Below are positions 7,769 through 16,973 of a stretch of 64,000 bases of DNA, in pieces (the stretch's first letter is position 1; the number at the start of each line of letters is the position of its first letter). The notes beneath the pieces were generated by a model that saw only the letters and a list, made by a program, of their open reading frames with translations, ran no database searches and was not told where the DNA came from. The stretch lies in assembly GCF_018688095.1 (NCBI RefSeq), contig NZ_CP061311.1, positions 1,830,120-1,894,119 on the forward strand, written 5' to 3'. The stretch comes from Polynucleobacter sp. AP-Titi-500A-B4. Lineage in GTDB: Bacteria; Pseudomonadota; Gammaproteobacteria; Burkholderiales; Burkholderiaceae. The position numbers and the translations under genes were made by a program.

Positions 7769-9031
7769 ATGAACTTTACCCCTACAGAACTTGGTGCAAG
7801 CATTATTTTTGCAATTGCTGTTTTACATACCTTTTGCACAAGTTATTTCGAATCACTCGCCAAAAAAATACCAAGGCATTCTGGTCTTTGGCATCTCCTG
7901 GGTGAAGTAGAAATCGTTTTTGGCTTTTGGGCTGCTGTACTCATTATCTATATCACTTTTGTCGATCATCTAGGTGCTGCAAAAACGTATCTTGATCAGC
8001 GTAACTTTACAGAACCTCTATTCGTGTTTGCCATCATGATTGTGGCTGGCAGCAAACCCATTTTGTATCTTTCGACAGCACTTTTGCACACGATTGCCAA
8101 AGGTCTACAAGTCATACTGCGAAGCCGTAGCGCACCAACACTGTACTTTTTGACTTTAGGACTCACGCCGCTCTTAGGCTCTCTCATTACTGAACCAGCA
8201 GCGATGACTTTGGCGGCTTTTTTACTGCGCGATTTGGTATACCGCCATCAATGTTCTAAAGCTTTGCTATTCGGGACTTTAGGTGTGCTGTTTGTCAACA
8301 TCTCTATTGGTGGAACGCTGACCAACTTTGCAGCCCCACCAGTACTCATGGTGGCATCTACTTGGGGCTGGAGTTCTGCTTTTATGTTTAGTCATTTTGG
8401 TATTGAGTCTTGTATTGCGATTTTTATCAATGCGCTTGGCGCAACGCTCTTATTTCGTAACCAGTTAGTTGAACCCAGCGAATCGCACAAACCTTCCAGA
8501 ATTCCACTTGCCGTGATTGCAATGCACTTACTCTTTTTATTGGGTGTAGTTGTCTTCGCGCATGACCCCATTATTTTTATGTGGCTCTTATTATTTTTTA
8601 TTGGTTACACGAGCGCCTACCCCAAACATCAAAGCCCGCTCATTCTCAAAGAAGCGCTTTTAGTGGGCTTCTTCTTAGCAGGATTAGTAGTCTTGGGTGC
8701 TTTACAGGGCTGGTGGTTACAACCTCTACTAGAAATGATGAGTCCCACAGCTGTCTTTTATGGAAGCCTTGCCTTAACTGCCATTACCGATAACGCCGCG
8801 CTGACTTACTTAGGATCACTTGTAACAGGCACCTCGCCCGAGTTCAAATTGGCGCTAGTAGGTGGCGCAGTTGCTGGCGGAGGATTAACAGTCATCGCTA
8901 ACGCGCCCAATCCTGCGGGTATTGCAATCCTGCGCAGCCATTTTCCTGGGGGTGCAGTTTCAGCTGTTTACCTATTCCTTGCTGCATTGCCACCTACATT
9001 GGTGGCCATTGCCGCCTATCGCCTCCTATAG
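7769..9031 (+). CDS. putative Na+/H+ antiporter (PF07399-type)
   Basis: A 420-residue polytopic membrane protein with about eleven hydrophobic helices. Motifs such as LITEPAAMTLAAFLL and NISIGGTLTNFAAPPVLMVA, and near the C-terminus AITDNAALTYLGSLV with PNPAGIAIL, match the putative Na+/H+ antiporter family formerly called DUF1504, related to the ion transporter superfamily. Acidic and Asn residues in the two re-entrant-like loops (TEPA, TDNAA) could bind cations. Function is by family only. It is divergent from the rhodanese gene and ends 65 bases before miaB. Confidence 0.75.
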   Translation: MNFTPTELGASIIFAIAVLHTFCTSYFESLAKKIPRHSGLWHLLGEVEIVFGFWAAVLIIYITFVDHLGAAKTYLDQRNFTEPLFVFAIMIVAGSKPILYLSTALLHTIAKGLQVILRSRSAPTLYFLTLGLTPLLGSLITEPAAMTLAAFLLRDLVYRHQCSKALLFGTLGVLFVNISIGGTLTNFAAPPVLMVASTWGWSSAFMFSHFGIESCIAIFINALGATLLFRNQLVEPSESHKPSRIPLAVIAMHLLFLLGVVVFAHDPIIFMWLLLFFIGYTSAYPKHQSPLILKEALLVGFFLAGLVVLGALQGWWLQPLLEMMSPTAVFYGSLALTAITDNAALTYLGSLVTGTSPEFKLALVGGAVAGGGLTVIANAPNPAGIAILRSHFPGGAVSAVYLFLAALPPTLVAIAAYRLL

Positions 9032-9096
9032 CTTGACAAAGCACTTCCGCAGTAAAATCTGAGCTTCGCCCCCAGTTATAAACCTGAGAACGGCAT

Positions 9097-10443
9097 ATGA
9101 AAAAGCTCTATATCAAAACCTTTGGCTGTCAAATGAACGAGTACGACTCGGGCAAGATGGCAGACCTCCTCCATGCTGATGAAGGCATGGTCATAACAGA
9201 CTCCCCTGAAGATGCAGATGTAGTCTTATTAAACACCTGCTCCATTCGCGAAAAGGCTGAAGACAAAGTCTTTTCTGATCTGGGTCGGCTGCGTGAGCTC
9301 AAAAAAACAAAACCCGATTTACTGATTGGTGTTGGTGGCTGCGTAGCTAGCCAAGAAGGTCAGCAGATCGTCAGTCGCGCGCCTTATGTTGATGTAGTGT
9401 TTGGTCCGCAAACATTACATCGATTGAGTGACCTCCTTGCACAACGTCGCAAGACAGGCATCTCGCAAGTGGATATTTCTTTTCCGGAGATAGAAAAATT
9501 TGATCATCTGCCTGCATCACGCCAAACGCGTGGTTCAGCCTATGTGTCCATCATGGAAGGCTGTTCAAAGTATTGCAGCTATTGCGTCGTTCCCTACACT
9601 CGAGGCGAAGAAGTTTCCAGGCCTTTTGATGATGTGCTCACCGAAGTTGCCGGTCTTGCCAGCAAAGGCGTTAAAGAAATTGTGCTACTTGGTCAGAACG
9701 TCAACGCCTATCTTGGCAAAATGGGAAATACTGAAGAGATAGCAGATTTTGCACTTCTCATTGAATATATTGCAGAGATTCCGGGGGTGGAACGTATTCG
9801 CTTTACAACCAGTCACCCTAAAGAATTTACACAGCGCTTAATCGATGTATATGCCAAAGTCCCAAAGTTAGTCAGCCATCTGCACCTACCAGTACAGCAC
9901 GGCTCGGACTCGATGTTATCTGCAATGAAACGAGGCTATACAGCCTTGGAATACAAAAGCATTATTCGAAAAATGCGTGCTGTTCGCCCTGATCTGACCC
10001 TGTCGAGCGATTTCATTGTGGGCTTCCCAGGTGAAACAGAGGCTGACTTTGAAAAACTCTTAAAGATGGTTCGCGAGCTGGAATTTGACAATAGCTTTTG
10101 CTTCATCTTTAGTCCACGGCCCGGCACCCCAGCAGCAAACTTAAGTGATGACACTCCCTATGAGGTCAAACTGAAGCGCCTGCAAACTTTATTGGCTGTG
10201 GTCGAAGGCCAAGCTAATCAAATTAGCCAAAAAATGTTGGGCAATACAGAGAAGGTTTTAATTGAAGGGTTGGCAAAGGACGGAATTAATTTACAAGGTC
10301 GAGCTGAAAATAATCGCGTGATTCATTTCACTGCCCCAGATCAAGATATAGAGCCTTTGATTGGCAAGATGGTCGACATCCGCATTACTGAAGTCCTCAA
10401 CTACACCCTTAGAGGTGAACTAGCAGAAGCTCATGCAAACTAA
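9097..10443 (+). CDS. miaB: tRNA-2-methylthio-N6-dimethylallyladenosine synthase
   Basis: Radical-SAM methylthiotransferase (448 residues) that adds a methylthio group to i6A37 in tRNAs reading UNN codons. Order of domains: N-terminal UPF0004 domain with the auxiliary cluster cysteines C11, C48 and C82; radical SAM core with CSKYCSYC (C156, C160, C163) binding the SAM cluster; C-terminal TRAM domain that binds tRNA. All six cysteines are present. The stop overlaps the ybeY start by 11 bases, implying translational coupling; miaB-ybeY-corC-lnt is a widely conserved order, in some bacteria with phoH inserted, which is absent here. Confidence 0.97.
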   Translation: MKKLYIKTFGCQMNEYDSGKMADLLHADEGMVITDSPEDADVVLLNTCSIREKAEDKVFSDLGRLRELKKTKPDLLIGVGGCVASQEGQQIVSRAPYVDVVFGPQTLHRLSDLLAQRRKTGISQVDISFPEIEKFDHLPASRQTRGSAYVSIMEGCSKYCSYCVVPYTRGEEVSRPFDDVLTEVAGLASKGVKEIVLLGQNVNAYLGKMGNTEEIADFALLIEYIAEIPGVERIRFTTSHPKEFTQRLIDVYAKVPKLVSHLHLPVQHGSDSMLSAMKRGYTALEYKSIIRKMRAVRPDLTLSSDFIVGFPGETEADFEKLLKMVRELEFDNSFCFIFSPRPGTPAANLSDDTPYEVKLKRLQTLLAVVEGQANQISQKMLGNTEKVLIEGLAKDGINLQGRAENNRVIHFTAPDQDIEPLIGKMVDIRITEVLNYTLRGELAEAHAN

Positions 10444-10912
10444 GATCAAACCAAAGACTTCCAAACTTGAAGTCGATATTCAATACGCAAGTCCTGCTAT
10501 TGAATCGGCCCTAAGTAAGGCAGCATCATCGACGCTCATTAAAAAATGGGTTAAAGCAAGTGCTCATGGCGCAGGATTACTGACACTACGCTTTGTGAAT
10601 GCCGCAGAAGGCAAGAAATTGAACGCTGAATTCCGCAAGAAAGATTACGCAACCAATGTTTTAACTTTTCCCTATGAGCGCTCAAAGACTAGCTTCGCAG
10701 CGGACATTATTTTTTGCTTGCCGGTAATTCAGAAAGAAGCGAAAGCACAAGAAAAGTCTTTAAAAGCCCACTTAGCGCATTTAGTCATTCATGGCTGCCT
10801 CCATGCTCAGGGATTCGATCATGAGTCATCCAAAGATGCAAAAAAGATGGAAGCCCTGGAAATCAGCCTTCTGAAAACATTGGGATTTACCAATCCGTAT
10901 TTAGAGCGCTAA
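10433..10912 (+). CDS. ybeY: endoribonuclease YbeY (16S rRNA 3'-end maturation)
   Basis: A 159-residue metal-dependent endoribonuclease involved in 16S rRNA 3' maturation and ribosome quality control. The zinc motif HGCLHAQGFDH has ligands H120, H124 and H130, matching H-G-x-L-H-x-x-G-x-D-H. The first residues are lysine-rich and poorly conserved; the ATG at 10433 inside the end of miaB (11-base overlap) is the only start that keeps the full fold. Its place after miaB and before corC is the conserved arrangement. Confidence 0.95.
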   Translation: MQTKIKPKTSKLEVDIQYASPAIESALSKAASSTLIKKWVKASAHGAGLLTLRFVNAAEGKKLNAEFRKKDYATNVLTFPYERSKTSFAADIIFCLPVIQKEAKAQEKSLKAHLAHLVIHGCLHAQGFDHESSKDAKKMEALEISLLKTLGFTNPYLER

Positions 10913-10914
10913 TT

Positions 10915-10943
10915 TTTACTCCGTCATATTTCTAAGCTATTCT
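10915..10943 (+). promoter_or_regulatory. sigma70-like promoter before corC
   Basis: TTTACT (10915-10920), a 17-base spacer and TATTCT (10938-10943). The predicted transcription start, 7 bases after the -10 box, falls on the A of the corC ATG at 10950. There is no Shine-Dalgarno sequence before that ATG, so a leaderless corC transcript is plausible in addition to read-through from ybeY. Confidence 0.4.
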
Positions 10944-10949
10944 TACAAC

Positions 10950-11786
10950 ATGCCTGACCCCAAATCCCTGTTAGATCGACTAGCTGACTTTTTATCACCC
11001 CAGCCCACTAGTCCCAGCGAACGACGCCAAGAGCTTATTGAAACTCTGCGCGAGGCTCAAACTGAAGGCTTAATCGATGCCGATGCCCTCTCCATGATTG
11101 AGGGTGTTTTTCAAGTCGGTCAATTGTGCGCACGGGATATTTTGGTACCGCGCGCTCAAATTGATTGGATCGATATCAATCAATCTTTACCCGAAATTAT
11201 CAAGAGCGTGATCGAAGCTGCTCACTCACGCTTTCCTGTTTTTGAAGGATCACGCGACAATGTCATTGGCATCCTTTTAGCCAAAGACTTATTGCGACAT
11301 GCAACTGAAAAAGATTTTCAAGTTCGTGATTGGCTACGTCCAGCCGTCTTTATTCCTGAGTCCAAACGCTTAAGCGTATTGTTACGAGACTTTAAAGATA
11401 ATCGAAATCACCTTGCCGTAGTGGTGGATGAATATAGCGGCATAGCCGGCATCATCACCATTGAAGATGTACTAGAACAAATTGTTGGGGATATTGAAGA
11501 TGAGCATGATATTGATGAAGAGGCCGATAATCTCATCTCGCTTGACAATGGTGACATCCGCGTAAAAGGCATCACTGAACTAGAGCAATTCAATGAAGCA
11601 CTTGGTACACACTTTGCTGAAGAAGATATCGAAACCGTTGCCGGTCTTGTGATTCAACATGTTGGGCGGGTTCCCAAGATGGGTGAGTTGATTGAGATCG
11701 ACGGCATAGAATTCGAAGTGCAACGCGCTGATCCTCGACAAATTCACATATTGCTTGCGCGACAAAAAACGAAAAAAACAGACTAA
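10950..11786 (+). CDS. corC: CorC-family CBS-domain protein (Mg/Co homeostasis)
   Basis: A 278-residue cytoplasmic protein with a short leader, a pair of CBS domains (about residues 65-190, with FQVGQLCARDILVPRAQIDW and the second repeat around AVVVDEYSGIAGIITIEDVLEQIVGDIEDEHD) and a C-terminal CorC/HlyC domain (about 200-270). It lacks the membrane DUF21 domain of the CNNM/CorB type, so it is the short form. In enterobacteria CorC is linked to cobalt and magnesium efflux. The next gene is lnt, as in many proteobacteria. The start has no visible ribosome-binding site, but a promoter sits right against it. Confidence 0.92.
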   Translation: MPDPKSLLDRLADFLSPQPTSPSERRQELIETLREAQTEGLIDADALSMIEGVFQVGQLCARDILVPRAQIDWIDINQSLPEIIKSVIEAAHSRFPVFEGSRDNVIGILLAKDLLRHATEKDFQVRDWLRPAVFIPESKRLSVLLRDFKDNRNHLAVVVDEYSGIAGIITIEDVLEQIVGDIEDEHDIDEEADNLISLDNGDIRVKGITELEQFNEALGTHFAEEDIETVAGLVIQHVGRVPKMGELIEIDGIEFEVQRADPRQIHILLARQKTKKTD

Positions 11787-11794
11787 GGAATAGC

Positions 11795-13318
11795 TTGGTT
11801 GATCAGCAATCTCCTAAAGGTATGAATGCATTAGCGCTACTAATACTTTTTATATTAGGTGCATTACTGGCTGGTGCTACAGAGCTTAGTTATGGCGGCT
11901 GGATACAAATTCCCATCTTGGCTTTGGTTTGGTGGCGTTTAAATCTTCAGCACTCTTCAAAACTTCAAACGCATTTTGTATCCGGTCTCACGTTTGGCAT
12001 TGGATATTTTGTTATTGGCCTATGGTGGCTGTATATCAGCCTACACGATGTTGGTGGTATGCACCCCCTGCTCTCGTGCGCCGCAGTATTTCTATTGTCG
12101 GCATATATGGCGTTCTACTTTTCTGTAGCAACCCTGGCAATTTCACTATTTAGAAAAACGCGGGTGACCGGACTGTTATTGGCTGCCAGTTGGGTTGTGA
12201 TGGAATTCCTGCGCAGTTATATTTTTACCGGTTTTCCTTGGATGGGTCTTGCAGAATCCCAGATCAATGGGCCTTTTGCCCCAATTGCGCCGCTGTTTGG
12301 TGGCTTAGCATGCACCTTCTTGGTTGTGTGGATTTCTTGGGAGTTATTCCAACTGAAGAATCGTGCCATCTTCAGTGCTGCCATCATGATTTGTGTCATT
12401 GGCATTACTCAACTGACTGGGCTAATCAGCTTTACTAAACCTTTTGGCGATCCTATTAGCATTCGCCTTATTCAAGGAAACTTTGAGCAAACACTAAAAT
12501 TTAATCCACAGGCCATTGCTCAGCAAATCGATTTTTATGTATCGCAAATCAAAAAAGAGTCTGCAAATCTCATCGTCATTCCTGAGACTGCTTTTCCTTG
12601 GCCTCAAAATAATTTGCCGCCTGGCCTGCTCAACTACTTACAGGATTATTCCAATACCAGTTCAAGCAATCTACTGGTTGGCCTTATTGGTGAAGTCCCC
12701 AGCAGCAAAGGCATGCAATATACCAATCGAGTAACTGGACTGTCGCCGAATACGCCTGCATATCAATACGACAAAGCACACTTAGTTCCTTTTGGCGAAT
12801 TTATACCGCCCGGATTCCATTGGTTTATCAACGCCTTTAATGTTCCTTTAAGTGACTTTGCACGCGGCAGTCTTGATCAAGCACCTTTTAGCATCGTTCG
12901 GAAAAATCAAGATGCAGTTCGCGCTGCCATCACGATTTGTTATGAAGATGTATTTGGTGGTGAATTAGCTTCTCGTATCAATCTCAGCAATGAACCTGTC
13001 AATCTCTTAATTAATATGACCAACCTGGCATGGTTTGGTCAATCTCAGGCACCTACCCAACAATTGCGACTATCGCAATTACGCTCGCTTGAAACAGGAC
13101 TGCCAGCTTTACGCGCTACTAATACTGGAATTACCTCCGTCTTAGGTCCCGATGGAAAGGTGTTGCAATCTCTTCCAGAATTTACCCAAGCAAGCCTAAG
13201 CACCCAAGTGCAGGCTTATGCTGGAAAAACCCCATATGTTATTTGGGGAAATTTCCCGATTTTGAGTATTTCTTGCTTACTGCTGATCTGGGGCTTTATT
13301 CGCCAAAGACGTTTTTAG
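11795..13318 (+). CDS. lnt: apolipoprotein N-acyltransferase
   Basis: Inner-membrane enzyme that transfers the third acyl chain to the N-terminal Cys of lipoproteins, needed for Lol-dependent outer-membrane sorting. The 507-residue protein has about seven N-terminal helices, a periplasmic nitrilase-like domain (about 222-480) and a final helix. The catalytic triad is visible as E264 (VIPETAFPW), K327 (YDKAHLVPFGEF, with E335) and C382 (ITICYEDVFG). The start is TTG at 11795 with AAGGAA five bases before it; a downstream ATG at 11822 has its purine run too close. It lies 8 bases after corC. Confidence 0.95.
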   Translation: MVDQQSPKGMNALALLILFILGALLAGATELSYGGWIQIPILALVWWRLNLQHSSKLQTHFVSGLTFGIGYFVIGLWWLYISLHDVGGMHPLLSCAAVFLLSAYMAFYFSVATLAISLFRKTRVTGLLLAASWVVMEFLRSYIFTGFPWMGLAESQINGPFAPIAPLFGGLACTFLVVWISWELFQLKNRAIFSAAIMICVIGITQLTGLISFTKPFGDPISIRLIQGNFEQTLKFNPQAIAQQIDFYVSQIKKESANLIVIPETAFPWPQNNLPPGLLNYLQDYSNTSSSNLLVGLIGEVPSSKGMQYTNRVTGLSPNTPAYQYDKAHLVPFGEFIPPGFHWFINAFNVPLSDFARGSLDQAPFSIVRKNQDAVRAAITICYEDVFGGELASRINLSNEPVNLLINMTNLAWFGQSQAPTQQLRLSQLRSLETGLPALRATNTGITSVLGPDGKVLQSLPEFTQASLSTQVQAYAGKTPYVIWGNFPILSISCLLLIWGFIRQRRF

Positions 13319-13324
13319 TCAATT

Positions 13325-13353
13325 TTGACTCAGTAGTACTCTAGCCATGTAAA
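13325..13353 (+). promoter_or_regulatory. sigma70-like promoter before glyQ
   Basis: TTGACT (13325-13330), 17-base spacer and TGTAAA (13348-13353), placed 24 bases before the glyQ ATG in the 59-base gap after lnt. AGG before the ATG can serve as ribosome-binding site. Confidence 0.5.
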
Positions 13354-13377
13354 ATCAATGGCTTAGCCAGGTTAATC

Positions 13378-14262
13378 ATGCTTACTTTTCAGCAAATCAT
13401 TCTCAAACTTCAAGATTATTGGGACCAACAAGGTTGTGCCCTATTGCAGCCCATCGACCTCGAGGTAGGCGCAGGCACATCCCATACCGCCACCTTCCTA
13501 CGAGCAATTGGACCTGAACCTTGGAAAGCGGCTTATGTTCAGCCATCACGCAGACCCAAAGATGGTCGCTATGGTGAGAACCCAAATCGCCTACAACACT
13601 ACTATCAATATCAAGTTGTTCTTAAGCCTGCCCCAGAAAATATTCTTGAGCTCTATCTAGGATCTTTAGCTGCTCTCGGTCTTGACCTCAAAGAGAATGA
13701 CATTCGCTTTGTTGAGGATGATTGGGAAAACCCAACCTTAGGCGCATGGGGTCTAGGCTGGGAAGTTTGGCTCAATGGTATGGAAGTGACCCAATTCACT
13801 TACTTTCAGCAAGTCGGTGGTTTAGATTGCAAACCTGTCTTAGGCGAAATCACATACGGCATCGAACGATTAGCAATGTACATTCAAAATTGTTCAAACG
13901 TATATGACCTCGTTTGGGCGGATGGCATTTCTTATGGTGACGTCTATCACCAGAACGAAGTAGAACAGTCTTGCTATAACTTCGAACACTCGAACACCGA
14001 TCTTCTATTTACAAACTTCAGTAATTATGAAAGTGAAGCAAAGCGTTTAATGGAAGTGCCTTTGGCATTACCAGCTTATGAGATGGTTCTCAAAGCTGCC
14101 CACACCTTTAACCTATTAGATGCACGTGGTGCCATCTCTGTGACTGAGCGTGCCGCCTATATTGGTCGCATTCGCAACCTATCGCGTGCAGTTGCCCAAG
14201 CTTATTTTGAATCCCGTGAGAAGCTTGGCTTTCCTATGTGTCAACGGCAACCTAAAGTATGA
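13378..14262 (+). CDS. glyQ: glycyl-tRNA synthetase alpha subunit
   Basis: Catalytic alpha subunit (294 residues) of the bacterial alpha2beta2 glycyl-tRNA synthetase; it binds glycine and ATP. The N-terminus (LTFQQIILKLQDYWDQQGCALLQP) and the blocks RRPKDGRYGENPNR, VEDDWENPTLGAWGLGWEVW and GEITYGIERLAMY are diagnostic. Length is normal for the family. The stop overlaps the glyS start (ATGA), so both subunits are made from one message. Confidence 0.98.
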   Translation: MLTFQQIILKLQDYWDQQGCALLQPIDLEVGAGTSHTATFLRAIGPEPWKAAYVQPSRRPKDGRYGENPNRLQHYYQYQVVLKPAPENILELYLGSLAALGLDLKENDIRFVEDDWENPTLGAWGLGWEVWLNGMEVTQFTYFQQVGGLDCKPVLGEITYGIERLAMYIQNCSNVYDLVWADGISYGDVYHQNEVEQSCYNFEHSNTDLLFTNFSNYESEAKRLMEVPLALPAYEMVLKAAHTFNLLDARGAISVTERAAYIGRIRNLSRAVAQAYFESREKLGFPMCQRQPKV

Positions 14263-16397
14263 GCACATCACATTCAAACTCTCAATCAGCCAACTTATTG
14301 ATTGAAGTCTTTACAGAAGAATTGCCTCCTAAATCCTTGCGTCGTCTTGGCGAAGCTTTTAGCGAAGGTATTTTTAATGCTCTGAAGTCTGCCAACTTAG
14401 CAACAGAATCATCCACTGTTACTAGCTTCGCCACTCCGCGCCGTTTAGCCGTTCAAGTGAGTAATGTACTCGGTCAAGCAGAAGATTATCCCGTTAGAGA
14501 GAAGCTTCTCCCTACTAGTATTGCTTATGACGCTGAAGGTAAAGCTACCCCTCCGCTACTCAAAAAATTAGCGGCACTTGGTTATGCAGATATTGATTTA
14601 TCAAGCCTAGAAAAGGCAGGCGAAGGTAAGAATGAAGCACTCTATCTCAATGTGGTGGCTAAAGGCGCCGCCCTTGAGCAAACGGCTCAAACTGCCCTTG
14701 AGCAAACACTGAATAAATTACCGATTGCCAAAATGATGCATTACCAGGTGCAACAGAAGGATGGTCAATTAGCGGATGTTCAATTTGCCCGCCCAGCCCA
14801 TCGCATTATTGCTTTGCATGGCAACACCGTTCTCAACATTAGCAGTCTTGGTATTGTCGCCGGCAATCAAACTGAGGGTCATCGTTTCTTGGCGCCTGGC
14901 ACCATAACCCTGAGCGCCGCAGATCATTATGAAAATGATCTTCAAAGCAAGGCTAAGGTTATCCCGAGCTTTAATAAACGCCGCGCCCAAATTGAGGCCG
15001 CTCTGCTAAAGGCTGCTGGCGATGATCTGGTCTTAATGCCTGATAGCCTTTTGGATGAAGTAACAGCACTCGTTGAATGGCCAGCTGTTTATGAATGCCA
15101 GTTTGATCAAGAATTCTTAGAAGTTCCCCAAGAATGCTTGATTCTCACCATGCAGACGAATCAAAAATACTTTGCGTTGACGGATCAACATGGCAAATTA
15201 CGCAATCGCTTTTTGATTGTTTCCAATATTGAGACCGCTACACCAAGTGCCATTATTTCTGGTAATGAGCGTGTTGTACGCCCACGTCTTTCGGATGCGC
15301 GTTTTTTCTTCCAACAAGATCAAAAGCGTCCCTTAGCGTCTCGCGTTGCGGATTTAGGCAAAGTGGTTTATCACAACCAACTAGGCAATCAACTCGATCG
15401 TACTCAGCGCGTTCAAGGCATTGCTACGGGTATCGCCAAAAAACTCCAGGCCGATGAAAAGCTAGCTAGTCGCGCTGCAGAAATTGCCAAAACAGACTTA
15501 TTGACTGATATGGTTGGAGAGTTTCCAGAACTCCAAGGCATCATGGGTTCGTACTATGCGACACATGATGGAGAAAATGCAGAGGTTGCTGCAGCCTGTA
15601 GCGAGCACTATATGCCACGCTTTGCCGGAGATACTCTGCCAAAGTCTCAAGCGGGCACCATTCTCGCAATTGCTGACAAGTTAGAAACTCTCGTTGGTAT
15701 CTGGGGGGTAGGTCTAGCACCAACTGGTGACAAAGACCCATATGCATTACGCCGTCATGCACTCGGTATTTGCCGCTTGCTCTTAGAGAAAAATCTTTCC
15801 TTAAGCCTGCCCGACTTAATTGAACTAGCGCGCTCACAGTTTTCTCAGAAAGATGTCCAAGAGAAAGCAAATGCCGCTGATATCTATGAGTTCATCATCG
15901 ATCGTCTACGCGCATACTTAAGAGATCAATCCATCGCTGGCAAGCCTTTTACAAGTGCGGAGATTGACGCAGTACTAAGCCAGTCCCCAGCACAGATCAA
16001 TGACCTCATAGAGCGCTTAAATGCCCTGCGTGAATTTAATGTCCTACCGCAAGCCGCTCAATTAGCCGCAGCCAATAAGCGTATTAGTAATATTCTTAAG
16101 AAAACAACTACCGCCATCCCTATAGGTTGCTCAAATAAGCTCTTGCAGATTCCTGCTGAGATTGCTTTGCATCAGGCTTTGGAACAAGTTACTCCAGCTT
16201 TAAACGCGGCTTATGACAAACGTCAATTTGTAGAGTTGTTAAAAGCCCTTGTCGCCTTGAGTGAGCCAATTGATCAGTTCTTTGCGGACGTTATGGTCAT
16301 GGATCCTAATCCTGAACTTCGCGATAACCGTTTAGCGCTTCTGCAACAACTTCACCAGAAAATGAATCTCGTTGCCGATCTCGGCAAATTAGCATGA
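14259..16397 (+). CDS. glyS: glycyl-tRNA synthetase beta subunit
   Basis: The 712-residue beta subunit, which binds tRNA(Gly). N-terminal LLIEVFTEELPPKSL and internal FATPRRLAVQVSNV are family signatures; an HD-like domain lies in the middle (TDLLTDMVGEFPELQG) and the anticodon-binding DALR-type domain is at the C-terminus. It overlaps glyQ by 4 bases upstream and gmhB by 4 bases downstream, showing tight translational coupling along the operon. Confidence 0.98.
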   Translation: MSTSHSNSQSANLLIEVFTEELPPKSLRRLGEAFSEGIFNALKSANLATESSTVTSFATPRRLAVQVSNVLGQAEDYPVREKLLPTSIAYDAEGKATPPLLKKLAALGYADIDLSSLEKAGEGKNEALYLNVVAKGAALEQTAQTALEQTLNKLPIAKMMHYQVQQKDGQLADVQFARPAHRIIALHGNTVLNISSLGIVAGNQTEGHRFLAPGTITLSAADHYENDLQSKAKVIPSFNKRRAQIEAALLKAAGDDLVLMPDSLLDEVTALVEWPAVYECQFDQEFLEVPQECLILTMQTNQKYFALTDQHGKLRNRFLIVSNIETATPSAIISGNERVVRPRLSDARFFFQQDQKRPLASRVADLGKVVYHNQLGNQLDRTQRVQGIATGIAKKLQADEKLASRAAEIAKTDLLTDMVGEFPELQGIMGSYYATHDGENAEVAAACSEHYMPRFAGDTLPKSQAGTILAIADKLETLVGIWGVGLAPTGDKDPYALRRHALGICRLLLEKNLSLSLPDLIELARSQFSQKDVQEKANAADIYEFIIDRLRAYLRDQSIAGKPFTSAEIDAVLSQSPAQINDLIERLNALREFNVLPQAAQLAAANKRISNILKKTTTAIPIGCSNKLLQIPAEIALHQALEQVTPALNAAYDKRQFVELLKALVALSEPIDQFFADVMVMDPNPELRDNRLALLQQLHQKMNLVADLGKLA

Positions 16398-16966
16398 GCA
16401 CCAGCTCTTCTAAACTCATTATTCTCGATCGCGATGGCGTGATCAACGAAGATCGCGATGATTACGTTAAATCTGTAGATGAGTGGGTACCACTACCAGG
16501 TAGCCTCGAGGCTATCGCCCGCCTCAACCAAGCAGGCTATCAAATTGCCATTGCCACTAATCAATCTGGATTGGCGCGTGGGTATTTCACTATTACTGAA
16601 TTACACGCAATGCACAGCAAACTGGAAAAGTTGCTGCAGCCCTTAGGCGGAAATATTGATAGTATTTTCTTTTGCCCGCATACAGATGCTCATGCATGTG
16701 ATTGCCGCAAACCAGCACCCGGCCTTATGAAAGAGATTGCCCTGCGTTACAAAAGAACGAATAGCACCCAACCTTTGTTAGGCGTTCCAATAGTGGGAGA
16801 TTCTCTACGTGACCTTCAAGCGGGAATAGTACTAGGAGCATCGCCTCATTTGGTACTGACTGGCAAAGGTCAAAATACGCTTGCCAAAGGTGGACTGCCC
16901 GAGGGGACTCAGATTCATGCTGATCTCATGGCTTTTGCAACTTCACTGCTAGAAAACCAAGCCTAG
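16394..16966 (+). CDS. gmhB: D-glycero-beta-D-manno-heptose 1,7-bisphosphate 7-phosphatase
   Basis: HAD-family phosphatase (190 residues) that removes the C7 phosphate during ADP-heptose synthesis for the LPS inner core. The nucleophile and acid/base aspartates are D12 and D14 (LDRDGVINED); the structural zinc site is C94, H96, C102 and C104 (CPHTDAHACDC). The later motifs KPAPG and GDSLRDLQAG complete the HAD core. It is translationally coupled to glyS and followed by plsC, the usual order in Burkholderiales. Confidence 0.95.
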   Translation: MSTSSSKLIILDRDGVINEDRDDYVKSVDEWVPLPGSLEAIARLNQAGYQIAIATNQSGLARGYFTITELHAMHSKLEKLLQPLGGNIDSIFFCPHTDAHACDCRKPAPGLMKEIALRYKRTNSTQPLLGVPIVGDSLRDLQAGIVLGASPHLVLTGKGQNTLAKGGLPEGTQIHADLMAFATSLLENQA

Positions 16967-16973
16967 GACATTT

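Noticed and set aside
9033..9058. Promoter for miaB: TTGACA and TAAAAT
   Set aside because: The two hexamers are separated by only 14 bases, too few for a sigma70 promoter; no other -35 fits.
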